Source: Clostridia bacterium
Lineage (GTDB): Bacteria; Bacillota; Clostridia; Oscillospirales; Acutalibacteraceae
Direction: 5' to 3'
DNA: 54,071 bases
NCBI GenBank assembly: GCA_017631795.1
Contig: JAGBSO010000045.1
Span: 1 to 54,071 of the forward strand
Below are positions 34,626 through 42,293 of the stretch, piece by piece. Numbering within the stretch: the stretch's first letter is position 1; the number at the start of each line of letters is the position of its first letter. The notes beneath the pieces are model-generated. The model did not search any database. It was not told where the DNA came from and worked only from the letters and a program-made list of their open reading frames with translations. The translations under genes and the position numbers were made by a program.

Positions 34626-35900
34626 TTACTCTTCCGTTTCGGGAAGTATATAATTTTTGACATTATTAAGGAATCTGCCGTCAAGGACAGCTTCCATATA
34701 AAGACCGTCTTCACGGTATTCTTCCGTTATGACTGCGCCTTCTTTGCGTATTTTTGAAGATGTGGCACCGTCGGAATAAGGCAGAAGAAGTCTGACCTTA
34801 CGTCTTGTGTTTTCAAGCAGAGTGCACATGGTTTCAAGCAGTATATCAAGACCGATTTTATTAAGAGCCGAAATTCTGACGTCATTTCCCGTTTCACCGA
34901 AAAATCTCAGATTCGGAGCTTTGTCGCATTTATTATAGACCGTGAGCATGGGTTTGTCCGAAGCTCCCAGCTCAGCCACAACTCTTCTTGTGACTTTCAG
35001 ATGCTCTTCAAACTCAATATCGGATGCATCGCAGATATTGAGAATCAGGTCAGCATAAACAACTTCTTCAAGTGTTGATTTGAATGCTTCAACAAGGTCA
35101 TGAGGAAGTCTTGAAATAAAGCCTACCGTGTCAACAAGAAGAACACTTCTGCCGTCAGGAAGTTTCAGCGCTCTTGATGTGGGGTCAAGTGTTGCAAAAA
35201 GCTTGTTTTCCGCAAGTACACCCGCATTTGTCAGGGCATTGAGAAGAGTTGACTTGCCCGCATTGGTGTAACCGACGATTGCAACGGTTGTGACCGCATT
35301 CTTCTTTCGTCTTTCTCTTAAAAGCAGACGCCTTTTTGAAAGGGTTTTAAGCTGCTCTTCAACTGCATTTATGCGTCTTCTGATATGACGTCTGTCTGAT
35401 TCGAGCTTTGATTCACCGGGACCTCTTGTACCGATACCGCCGCCGAGTCTTGACATTTCAGCACCTTTACCGCCGAGTCTGGGCAAAGAATACTTGAGCT
35501 GTGCCAGCTCAACCTGCAGTTTGCCTTCGCTTGTTCTTGCATTCAGAGCAAAAATATCGAGAATGAGCATCGTCCTGTCGATAACACGCACATCGGTGAA
35601 ATTTTCGATATTTCTCTGCTGTGAGGGTGTCAGTTCACCGTCAAAAATCAGCAGGTCGATTTCATTATTATCACATATATTCTTAAGCTCCCAGAGTTTG
35701 CCGCCGCCAAGGAATGTTGCATTGTCGGGCTTATCACGTTTCTGAATAAGCTTTGCAAAAACTTCTGCGCCTGCTGTGTGTGCAAGTTCTTCAAGCTCAT
35801 CTATGGACACATATGCGTCAAATTCTCCCGTATCAACACTTACAAGTATGCAGACTTCGGGAGATGTGGAATTTTCAAAAAATTCTGCCAAATTTATCAC
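34626..35900 (-). CDS. hflX: GTPase HflX
   Basis: About 424 residues. The N-terminal HflX domain (FLGGGKLWEL, SQQRNIENFTDVRVIDRTMLILDIFALNARTSEGKLQVELAQL broken by loops, RLGGGIGTRGPGE) precedes the G domain: P-loop GYTNAGKS, DTVGFI (G3), NKCD (G4) and ISALN (G5). HflX splits or rescues stalled ribosomes. Start codon is uncertain: GTG at 35900 lacks a proper site, whereas TTG three codons later (35891) is preceded by AAGGTG at good spacing. The promoter is at 35909-35937. Confidence 0.95.
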   Translation of the reverse strand: MINLAEFFENSTSPEVCILVSVDTGEFDAYVSIDELEELAHTAGAEVFAKLIQKRDKPDNATFLGGGKLWELKNICDNNEIDLLIFDGELTPSQQRNIENFTDVRVIDRTMLILDIFALNARTSEGKLQVELAQLKYSLPRLGGKGAEMSRLGGGIGTRGPGESKLESDRRHIRRRINAVEEQLKTLSKRRLLLRERRKKNAVTTVAIVGYTNAGKSTLLNALTNAGVLAENKLFATLDPTSRALKLPDGRSVLLVDTVGFISRLPHDLVEAFKSTLEEVVYADLILNICDASDIEFEEHLKVTRRVVAELGASDKPMLTVYNKCDKAPNLRFFGETGNDVRISALNKIGLDILLETMCTLLENTRRKVRLLLPYSDGATSSKIRKEGAVITEEYREDGLYMEAVLDGRFLNNVKNYILPETEE

Positions 35901-35908
35901 CTTATTTT

Positions 35909-35937
35909 ATAGTATCATATTATATATATCATTTCAA
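35909..35937 (-). promoter_or_regulatory. Promoter of hflX
   Basis: TTGAAA (35932-35937) and TACTAT (35909-35914) on the minus strand with 17-bp spacing, so the leader is very short. Confidence 0.55.
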
Positions 35938-35959
35938 GCAAAAAAATTTCAGAAAAAGC

Positions 35960-35988
35960 TACAAATATCGGAAAACATATGATATAAT
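35960..35988 (+). promoter_or_regulatory. Promoter of nadB-nadC-gtrA
   Basis: TACAAA (35960-35965) and a perfect TATAAT (35983-35988), spacing 17 bp, 43 bp before the nadB ATG. I see no NiaR-type palindrome beside it. Confidence 0.55.
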
Positions 35989-36031
35989 AATAAATTGATA
36001 AATAAATTTATAAGCTAAAGAGTTGAAACCT

Positions 36032-37513
36032 ATGAACAATGAGCTTACAAAAAGAAAAGTTTATGACGTGCTTGTGGTAGGCAGCGGTATTGCCGGAATG
36101 TACGGTGCGTTGCAGTTTGAAAAAGACACAAGCGTACTTCTTCTTGCAAAGTATGCAAAAAATGTTTCAAACAGCAATCTTGCACAGGGCGGTATTGCGG
36201 CAGTTCTCGACCTTGAGGACGACAGCTACGACCTGCACATAAAAGACACCATGATTGCAGGCGGTCAGGCAAATGACATTGAAGCTGTTGACACACTTGT
36301 GCATGAAGGTCCCGACGATGTCCGCAATATTATGGACAACATGAGCGTTGAATTCGACCGCAACGAAGACGGCACTCTTGACAAAACACTTGAGGGCGGT
36401 CATTGCAGAAGAAGAATCATGCACTACAAGGACTCAACAGGTGCCGAAATGGTGCGTAAACTTCTTGTTGAAACAGAAAAAAGAGAAAATATCGAAACGA
36501 GCTATGACACCACACTCTACTCTTTGCAGAGAGTAAAAAGCGGTTTCAGAGCCGATATCATAAAAGACGGTCAGCTTACAAGCGTTTTCTGCAGTTACTG
36601 CATTCTCTGCACAGGCGGTATCGGCCGTGTTTACAAATACACAACAAACCCGAAAACTGCAACGGGTGACGGTATCAGAATAGCATACGAAGTGGGTGCA
36701 AAAATCAAGGACCTGAGCTATATTCAGTTCCATCCCACAGCTTTCAACTCCGAAAACGGCGAGCAGTTCCTTATCAGCGAATCCGTAAGAGGTGAAGGTG
36801 CAGTCCTTAAAAACTGCAACAAGGAACGCTTCATGCACAGATATGATGAACGCCTTGAATTAGCACCCCGTGATGTTGTTTCAAAGTCAATCATCCTCGA
36901 AAGCAGACGTACAGGCAGCAACAATTTTTATCTTGACATAACACATGAAGATTCCGATTTCATCAGATGGAGATTCCCCGGAATCCATCAGGGATGTATG
37001 GAATACGGTGTTGACATGACAAAAGACCTTGTGCCCATTTTCCCCTGTCAGCATTATCTTATGGGCGGTATCGAAACAGATATTGATGCAAAGACAACAG
37101 TGCCCAGACTTTATGCAGCAGGTGAATGTGCAAACACAGGTGTTCACGGCAAAAACAGACTTGCAAGTAATTCTCTGCTTGAAGCTCTTGTTTTTTCAAG
37201 ACGTGCAGCACAGGACATAAAAAGATGCATGGCAGCAGGATTCCCCACAGTCAGCGAATACCCAAGTCCCCTTGAACAGCCCGAAAACGGTGCTCCCGTT
37301 CCCAAAGGACTCAAAGACGAAATCAGAAGCATTATGCAGAGATCATATTTCGTTCTTCCCGATCAGGGCACTGTCCGTTCAGGTCTCAGACAGATTGACA
37401 ACATCCTGAAAAGACTCAGAGGCGGTTCATACGCAATCACAACAGATTTCTGCGAAACACTCAGCATGGCAACAAACGCATATATTATTCTGAAAGAGGT
37501 AGATGACAGATGA
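36032..37513 (+). CDS. nadB: L-aspartate oxidase NadB
   Basis: A 493-residue FAD enzyme that oxidises L-aspartate to iminoaspartate for NAD synthesis. The dinucleotide-binding VVGSGIAGMYGAL is near residue 15; NLAQGGIAAV, TGGIGRVYKYTTNP, QFHPTAF, RDVVSKSI and GGIETDIDAKT.VPRLYAAGECA complete the fumarate-reductase-type fold, and the NLAQGG block favours NadB over succinate dehydrogenase. I use the ATG at 36032 because it starts the conserved frame; the ribosome site (AAAGAG) is weak. It overlaps nadC by 4 bp (ATGA), which strongly supports the NAD assignment. Confidence 0.93.
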   Translation: MNNELTKRKVYDVLVVGSGIAGMYGALQFEKDTSVLLLAKYAKNVSNSNLAQGGIAAVLDLEDDSYDLHIKDTMIAGGQANDIEAVDTLVHEGPDDVRNIMDNMSVEFDRNEDGTLDKTLEGGHCRRRIMHYKDSTGAEMVRKLLVETEKRENIETSYDTTLYSLQRVKSGFRADIIKDGQLTSVFCSYCILCTGGIGRVYKYTTNPKTATGDGIRIAYEVGAKIKDLSYIQFHPTAFNSENGEQFLISESVRGEGAVLKNCNKERFMHRYDERLELAPRDVVSKSIILESRRTGSNNFYLDITHEDSDFIRWRFPGIHQGCMEYGVDMTKDLVPIFPCQHYLMGGIETDIDAKTTVPRLYAAGECANTGVHGKNRLASNSLLEALVFSRRAAQDIKRCMAAGFPTVSEYPSPLEQPENGAPVPKGLKDEIRSIMQRSYFVLPDQGTVRSGLRQIDNILKRLRGGSYAITTDFCETLSMATNAYIILKEVDDR

Positions 37514-38349
37514 TACTCCCCGATTTTTATATTGACGAACTCATAAAAAAGGCTATAACAGAAGATATCAACTATATCGACGTTTCTTCTGCATATCTTT
37601 TCGGTGACGATGACAGAACCGAGGCTTATTTCGTTTCAAAGGCAGACGGTGTTCTCTGCGGTATCGAAGTGGCTCTGAGAGTTTTCTCACTTCTTGACAA
37701 CACTCTCGAATACAAGCTTTACAAGCACGACGGTGACGAAATCAAGGCAGGCGACCTGATTGCCGAATTCAGCGGAAAGACACTCAAGCTCCTTGAAGGT
37801 GAAAGAACAGCGCTGAATCTTCTTCAGCATATGTCAGGCGTCGCATCAATGACAAATGCAGCAGTCAAGGCTATTGAAGGAACAGATTCAACAATCGCAG
37901 ACACAAGAAAGACACTTCCCGGTCTTCGTGCGATTCAGAAATACGCAGTTACATGCGGCGGCGGTCACAATCACCGTTACAACCTTTCAGATGCTGCAAT
38001 GCTCAAGGATAACCACATCGATGCAGGCGGAGGAATCACAAAAACAGTCAAGGCTCTTCGTGCAAAAATCGGTCACACAGTCAAAATCGAAGTTGAAACA
38101 AGAACTCTTGACGAAGTCAGAGAAGCAGTTGCAGCAGGTGCAGACATCATCATGCTCGACAACATGAGCCTTGAAACAATGCAGGAAGCTGTCAGAATCA
38201 TCGACGGCAAGGCTCTTACAGAAGCTTCAGGCAACGTTACTCTCGAAAACATAAAAACCGTTGCAGAAGCAGGCGTGAACATAATTTCAATGGGTGCAAT
38301 CACCCATTCGGTCAAGGCATTTGACATTTCAATGAGAATCAAAAAATAA
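37510..38349 (+). CDS. nadC: Nicotinate-nucleotide pyrophosphorylase (carboxylating), NadC
   Basis: A 279-residue quinolinate phosphoribosyltransferase, which converts quinolinate and PRPP to nicotinate mononucleotide. Family blocks: EDI.YIDVSS, ERTALNLLQHMSGVAS, ADTRKTLPGLR, KYAV.CGGGHNHRYNLSDA, KDNHI, KIEVET, IIMLDNMS and ISMGAITHS. Start ATG overlaps the nadB stop. NadA, which makes quinolinate from iminoaspartate and dihydroxyacetone phosphate, is not encoded in the operon or elsewhere in the window. Confidence 0.97.
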   Translation: MILPDFYIDELIKKAITEDINYIDVSSAYLFGDDDRTEAYFVSKADGVLCGIEVALRVFSLLDNTLEYKLYKHDGDEIKAGDLIAEFSGKTLKLLEGERTALNLLQHMSGVASMTNAAVKAIEGTDSTIADTRKTLPGLRAIQKYAVTCGGGHNHRYNLSDAAMLKDNHIDAGGGITKTVKALRAKIGHTVKIEVETRTLDEVREAVAAGADIIMLDNMSLETMQEAVRIIDGKALTEASGNVTLENIKTVAEAGVNIISMGAITHSVKAFDISMRIKK

Positions 38350-38365
38350 GAAAGGGCTGATATCC

Positions 38366-38866
38366 ATGGCAGAAACTCCCAGACTTTCAAGAAAAGAAAC
38401 CATCATGCAGGCTGTGAAATTCACGCTGTTCTCAACTTCGGCAGGTATCATTCAGGTTATCACCGATACACTTCTGAATGAGCTTCCTCCCATTCTTTTT
38501 GATGTTCAGCTTTCATACTGGGCATGCTATCTCCCCGCACTTGTGCTTTCTGTTGTCTTCAACTTCACAGTAAACAGAAAATTCACTTTCAAATCAGCAA
38601 ACAACATTCCCCTTGCGATGCTTCAGGTAGCTCTTTTCTATGCAGTATTCACTCCCGTTTCCACAATTCTCGGTGACATGGCTGCGGTGCGTTTCAATGC
38701 GGCAGAAAACGGATATGTGCATTACATAATCCTTGCAGTCACAATGCTTGCAAACTTCGTAACAGAATTCCTTTTCCAGAAATATGTCGTTTTCAGAAAA
38801 TCAATCAACACAAACGACATTGCAAAAAAAGAAGCAGAGAAAAAGGCACAGGAAAATGCAGAATAA
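38366..38866 (+). CDS. GtrA-family membrane protein
   Basis: A 166-residue GtrA-like protein with four TM segments (~17-37, ~51-72, ~84-104, ~120-142). It shows the typical KFTLFSTSAGIIQ start, NFTVNRKFTFKS loop and FLFQKYVVFRK end. The family flips or helps flip polyprenyl-linked sugars for cell-surface glycans. It follows nadC by 16 bp (AAAGGGC upstream) and precedes a terminator, so it is in the nad operon by position only. The tail after ~146 is charged and Lys/Glu-rich. Confidence 0.88.
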   Translation: MAETPRLSRKETIMQAVKFTLFSTSAGIIQVITDTLLNELPPILFDVQLSYWACYLPALVLSVVFNFTVNRKFTFKSANNIPLAMLQVALFYAVFTPVSTILGDMAAVRFNAAENGYVHYIILAVTMLANFVTEFLFQKYVVFRKSINTNDIAKKEAEKKAQENAE

Positions 38867-38875
38867 GAAAAAAAA

Positions 38876-38911
38876 CGGGCAGAGGCTTTCGCTTCTGTCC
38901 GTAATTTTTTT
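38876..38911. terminator. Bidirectional terminator between gtrA and nfo
   Basis: CGGGCAGAGGC/GCTTCTGTCCG stem with G-U pairs and TTTC loop, an A run before and a T run after. It serves the two converging transcription units. Confidence 0.88.
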
Positions 38912-39737
38912 AATAGTGTTCTTTTATCAATGCGATTTCTCTTGCGTAGCCGTCGAGTTCATTTGGTGTTTCGAGATTTATGGGCAGACCGTCCAGCTGC
39001 GGCATTTTGATAAACTTCATAAGAGCCTCGAAGCCGATATGACCGTCACCGATTTTCTCATGTCTGTCCTTATGTGCACCCATGGGATTCATGCTGTCGT
39101 TGAGATGAATCGCTTTGAGTCTGTCGATGCCGATAATCCTGTCAAACTCTTCGAGCACAGCTTCGGGGTTATTTATTATGTCATAACCACCGTCGGAAAC
39201 ATGGCATGTGTCAAGGCAGACACCGAGTTTGTCGCTCAATTCAGTGCGGTCGATAATCGCTCTGATTTCTTCAAAATTCCTGCCCACTTCACTGCCCTTT
39301 CCTGCCATTGTTTCAAGAAGCACAGTTGTGGTCATTTCGGGGAAAAGCACACGGTTGAGCACATCGGCAATCAGCTCAATTCCCTTTTCTGCACCCTGTC
39401 CCACATGACTTCCGGGGTGGAAATTATAGTAATTTCCGGGCACATATTCCATTCTCTGCAAGTCGTCTGCAAAGGTTTCGTATGCAAATTCACGCACTCT
39501 CGGGTCTGCTCCCGCAGCATTGAGAGTGTAAGGTGCATGAGCCACGATTTTTCCGAATTCATGCTCCTTTGCAAATTCAAGAAACGCCTTTACATCATTT
39601 TCATCAATATCTTTCGCTTTGCCGCCTCTGGGGTTTCTTGTGAAAAACTGAAAAGTATTCGCACCGATTGAATGCGCCTGTTTTCCCATTGCAAGAAAAC
39701 CCTTTGATGCCGACAGATGACAACCTATATATAACAT
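38910..39737 (-). CDS. nfo: Deoxyribonuclease IV (endonuclease IV, Nfo)
   Basis: A 275-residue AP endonuclease of the TIM-barrel Nfo family, which incises DNA at abasic sites using three zinc ions. Metal ligands are visible in order: HAPYTLN (~69), NFHPGSH (~104), LLETMAGKG (~140), LDTCHVSD (~175), HLNDSM (~210), [10 protein letters not shown] (~224) and NLETPN (~255). The ATG follows the P-type ATPase gene's stop directly, using GGAGGATAAATAA as ribosome site, so base-excision repair is co-expressed with metal efflux here. Confidence 0.96.
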   Translation of the reverse strand: MLYIGCHLSASKGFLAMGKQAHSIGANTFQFFTRNPRGGKAKDIDENDVKAFLEFAKEHEFGKIVAHAPYTLNAAGADPRVREFAYETFADDLQRMEYVPGNYYNFHPGSHVGQGAEKGIELIADVLNRVLFPEMTTTVLLETMAGKGSEVGRNFEEIRAIIDRTELSDKLGVCLDTCHVSDGGYDIINNPEAVLEEFDRIIGIDRLKAIHLNDSMNPMGAHKDRHEKIGDGHIGFEALMKFIKMPQLDGLPINLETPNELDGYAREIALIKEHY

Positions 39738-41570
39738 TTATTTATCCTCCTTTAATGCTCTGAATGAATTGAGCACCGCAAGCACCATAACGCCCACATC
39801 ACCGAAAACAGCAACGCCCATTCCGACGATATTCAGTGAGCAGAGAATCAGAATGCCGACCTTTATCGCAACGGAAAAAATGATGTTCTGTTTTGCGATG
39901 TTCATTGTTTTTTTCGAGAGTTTCACTGCATCTGCAATTTTTCCCACTTCGTCCGTCATGATGACGATATCAGCAGCTTCGATTGCGGCATCTGAGCCAA
40001 GCGCTCCCATTGCAACGCCCACATCAGACCTTGCAAGGACAGGTGCATCGTTGATTCCGTCACCTGCATAGACCGTTTTTCCCTGAGTATTAGCCATGAT
40101 TTCTTCAAGTTTTTCAACTTTCTGATGTGGCAGAAGTGAACTGAACACTTCATCAATTCCGAGTTTTTCAGCTGTTTCAGCCGCAGCAGTCTGAGTATCA
40201 CCCGTAAGCATGAAAGTTTTTCTGATTCCGACTTTTTTAAGTGTCTTTACAACAGAAAGTGCATCGCTCTTTATTTCATCCGATATTATTATACTACCCG
40301 TGAAAACATTGTCAACAGCAACATAAATGACTGTACCGCCTGATGACTTTTCACAATCAATATTCATTTTTTCCATAAGTCTGAAATTGCCTGCAAGGAC
40401 AGTTCTGCCGTCAACAACAGTCTTTACACCGTGACCTGCGATTTCTTCGGAAGAAGTGATTTTATTTATATCAATCTCTTTACCGTAAGCATCACGCAGA
40501 GATACTGCCACGGGGTGTGATGAAACATTTTCGGCATAAACAGCAATTTCAAGAAGCTCGTCTTCACTCATGCCGACTGCATTGACTTTCTGAACGGCAA
40601 AAACACCTTTTGTGAGTGTGCCCGTTTTGTCAAAAACCACATTCTGCGCCTTTGAAAGCACTTCCAGATATGTGCCGCCCTTTATGAGTATACCCTTTTT
40701 TGCTGCACCGCCGATACCGCCGAAAAACGCAAGGGGCACGGAAATGACCAGCGCACAGGGACATGAAACAACAAGGAATGACAGCGCTCTGTAAACAAAA
40801 TCGCTGAAAGATGCGTCTTCAATAAGCAATGGCGGTATCACCGCAAGAAGCAAAGCACACACAAGCACCACAGGAGTGTAATATTTCGCAAAACGTGTTA
40901 TGAATTTCTCGGATGCGGATTTTTTTGCAGATGCTGTTTCCACAAGCTCAAGGATTCTGCTGACGGTTGAATCATCAAAAGTTTTTGTGACTTTTACCGT
41001 CAGTGTGCCTTCTCTGTTTATGCAACCGCTGAGAATTTCATCATTTTCACCGATTTCTCTCGGCACGGATTCACCTGTCAGCGCAGACGTGTCCACAAAT
41101 GATTTTCCGTTTATGACAACACCGTCAAGGGGCACTCTCTCCCCTGCACCGACTACGATAATATCTCCGATTTCCACATCATCGGGGTCAACTTTTGTGA
41201 TTTTTCCGTCTGAGAGCAGATTTGCATATTCGGGGCAGATGTTCATCACTTCACTGATGGATTTTCTGGACTTTTTAACTGCATAATCCTCGAACAACTC
41301 ACCCACTCTGTAAAACAGCACAACAAAAACTGCTTCGGGGTATTCTTTTATGCAGAAAGCTCCGATTGCGGCAACCACCATGAGTGTGTTTTCGTTGAAA
41401 AAATTACCCTTTGCGATTCCCTTTACCGCACTGACAATAACTTTCAGTCCGCTTGCAATAAATGCCGAAAGAAACAGGCACAGTCTCAGGATGTTCATGC
41501 CTTCGGGCACAAAAAGTGCCGAAACAAACAGCACCGCACCTGCAATCAGCAAAACTAAATCTTTTTTCAT
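39738..41570 (-). CDS. Heavy-metal-translocating P1B-type ATPase
   Basis: A 610-residue metal-exporting ATPase of the ZntA/CadA group. The A-domain loop TGESVPR, the transmembrane metal site SCPCALV, phosphorylation site DKTGTLTKG and hinge GDGINDAPVLARSDVGVAMG are all intact, with about eight TM segments. There is no N-terminal HMA domain; that is encoded as a separate 73-residue gene immediately upstream. The ATG at 41570 follows that gene's TAA by one base, with no strong ribosome site, so translation is coupled. CPC plus the CadC-like regulator suggest Zn(II), Cd(II) or Pb(II) export. Confidence 0.95.
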   Translation of the reverse strand: MKKDLVLLIAGAVLFVSALFVPEGMNILRLCLFLSAFIASGLKVIVSAVKGIAKGNFFNENTLMVVAAIGAFCIKEYPEAVFVVLFYRVGELFEDYAVKKSRKSISEVMNICPEYANLLSDGKITKVDPDDVEIGDIIVVGAGERVPLDGVVINGKSFVDTSALTGESVPREIGENDEILSGCINREGTLTVKVTKTFDDSTVSRILELVETASAKKSASEKFITRFAKYYTPVVLVCALLLAVIPPLLIEDASFSDFVYRALSFLVVSCPCALVISVPLAFFGGIGGAAKKGILIKGGTYLEVLSKAQNVVFDKTGTLTKGVFAVQKVNAVGMSEDELLEIAVYAENVSSHPVAVSLRDAYGKEIDINKITSSEEIAGHGVKTVVDGRTVLAGNFRLMEKMNIDCEKSSGGTVIYVAVDNVFTGSIIISDEIKSDALSVVKTLKKVGIRKTFMLTGDTQTAAAETAEKLGIDEVFSSLLPHQKVEKLEEIMANTQGKTVYAGDGINDAPVLARSDVGVAMGALGSDAAIEAADIVIMTDEVGKIADAVKLSKKTMNIAKQNIIFSVAIKVGILILCSLNIVGMGVAVFGDVGVMVLAVLNSFRALKEDK

Positions 41571-41571
41571 T

Positions 41572-41793
41572 TTAAATGTACTCAATCTCAACATCGGGTT
41601 CTATTTTGTGCACGATTTTTTCAATCTGAACTTTGATTTCGTCAATCTTTGCATCATCAGCCACGAGAATCATTTTCTCCATGATAAAATTGACAGTAGC
41701 ACTCTCCACACCGTCAAGTGCAGAAATTTTTTCTTCTATTTTAGCTGCACAGTTTGCACAGCACAGGTCATGAAGTTTCGCTTTGATTTTCAT
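41572..41793 (-). CDS. Stand-alone HMA-domain metal-binding protein
   Basis: A 73-residue ferredoxin-like HMA domain with metal site CCANCAAKIEEKI (residues ~11-23) and the usual VESATVNF. AAAGG (in GAAAGGGATTAAT) precedes the ATG. It works as the detached metal-binding domain or chaperone of the adjacent ATPase. The extra cysteine next to CxxC (C-CANC), plus an acidic DVEIEYI tail, resembles zinc/cadmium-type rather than copper-type HMA domains. Confidence 0.92.
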   Translation of the reverse strand: MKIKAKLHDLCCANCAAKIEEKISALDGVESATVNFIMEKMILVADDAKIDEIKVQIEKIVHKIEPDVEIEYI

Positions 41794-41795
41794 AA

Positions 41796-42164
41796 TTAAT
41801 CCCTTTCTTTGACATGTTCGATACCCATTTCCAATATTGTTTTAACATGGTTATCTTTGAGTGTGTAGTAAACATTTTTGCCGTCGCGTCTGAATTTTAC
41901 AAGCTGTGCATCTTTCAGCACCTTGAGCTGATGTGAAATGGCAGATTTCGTCATCCCCAGCACTTCCGACAAATCGCAGACGCACATTTCATCGTTATCA
42001 AGTGCAGCCATTATGCGCATACGTGTGCTGTCACTCATGACCTTGAAGAAATCGGAAACGGCATAAAGCACTTCCGTGTCTTCCATAACTTCCCTGACAT
42101 GAGCCACAACATCGCTGTGCACAACATCGCATTCGCACATTTCACTGTGTGCGTGAATATCCAT
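41796..42164 (-). CDS. ArsR-family metal-sensing repressor, CadC-like
   Basis: A 122-residue winged-helix repressor, the same length as staphylococcal CadC. The N-terminal MCECDVV and the alpha3 MCVCDLSEVLGMTKSAISHQLKVLK supply the cysteine pairs that bind Cd/Pb/Zn in CadC; the second block is also the DNA-recognition region. The ATG at 42162-42164 has CGGAAG upstream; longer frames would begin inside the operator. It is the first gene of the repressor-HMA-ATPase-nfo operon and should repress it in the absence of metal. Confidence 0.93.
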   Translation of the reverse strand: MDIHAHSEMCECDVVHSDVVAHVREVMEDTEVLYAVSDFFKVMSDSTRMRIMAALDNDEMCVCDLSEVLGMTKSAISHQLKVLKDAQLVKFRRDGKNVYYTLKDNHVKTILEMGIEHVKERD

Positions 42165-42185
42165 ATTATCACTTCCGTTCATTTG

Positions 42186-42211
42186 AACAATTGAACAACC
42201 ATTCAACTGTT
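42186..42211. promoter_or_regulatory. Palindromic operator of the metal-efflux operon
   Basis: Half-sites AACAATTGAA and TTCAACTGTT (inverted, one mismatch) separated by CAACCA. It sits just downstream of the -10 element and ~20 bp before the repressor's ATG. The layout and TGAA..TTCA core match SmtB/ArsR-type operators. Confidence 0.75.
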
Positions 42212-42213
42212 TA

Positions 42214-42248
42214 ATTATATTATATGCCCGGAACCGGACAATTGTCAA
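42214..42248 (-). promoter_or_regulatory. Strong promoter of the metal-efflux operon
   Basis: On the minus strand TTGACA (42243-42248), 18-bp spacer, TATAAT (42219-42224), with a second overlapping TATAAT at 42214-42219. Confidence 0.85.
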
Positions 42249-42261
42249 GGGGAACAAAAAA

Positions 42262-42290
42262 AATATCGGACATAAAGCCCGATATTCTTC
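42262..42290 (-). terminator. Terminator of the sialate O-acetylesterase gene
   Basis: Minus-strand stem AATATCGG/CCGATATT with nine-base loop and an eight-T run. It overlaps nothing coding and insulates the metal operon promoter from upstream transcription. Confidence 0.9.
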
Positions 42291-42293
42291 ATT

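Noticed and set aside
36032..37513. Succinate dehydrogenase/fumarate reductase flavoprotein
   Set aside because: The NLAQGGIAAV block and the 4-bp overlap with nadC identify L-aspartate oxidase instead.
38784..39671. 295-codon plus-strand open frame
   Set aside because: It lies opposite nfo, whose full set of metal ligands is intact, and it begins inside gtrA in another frame.
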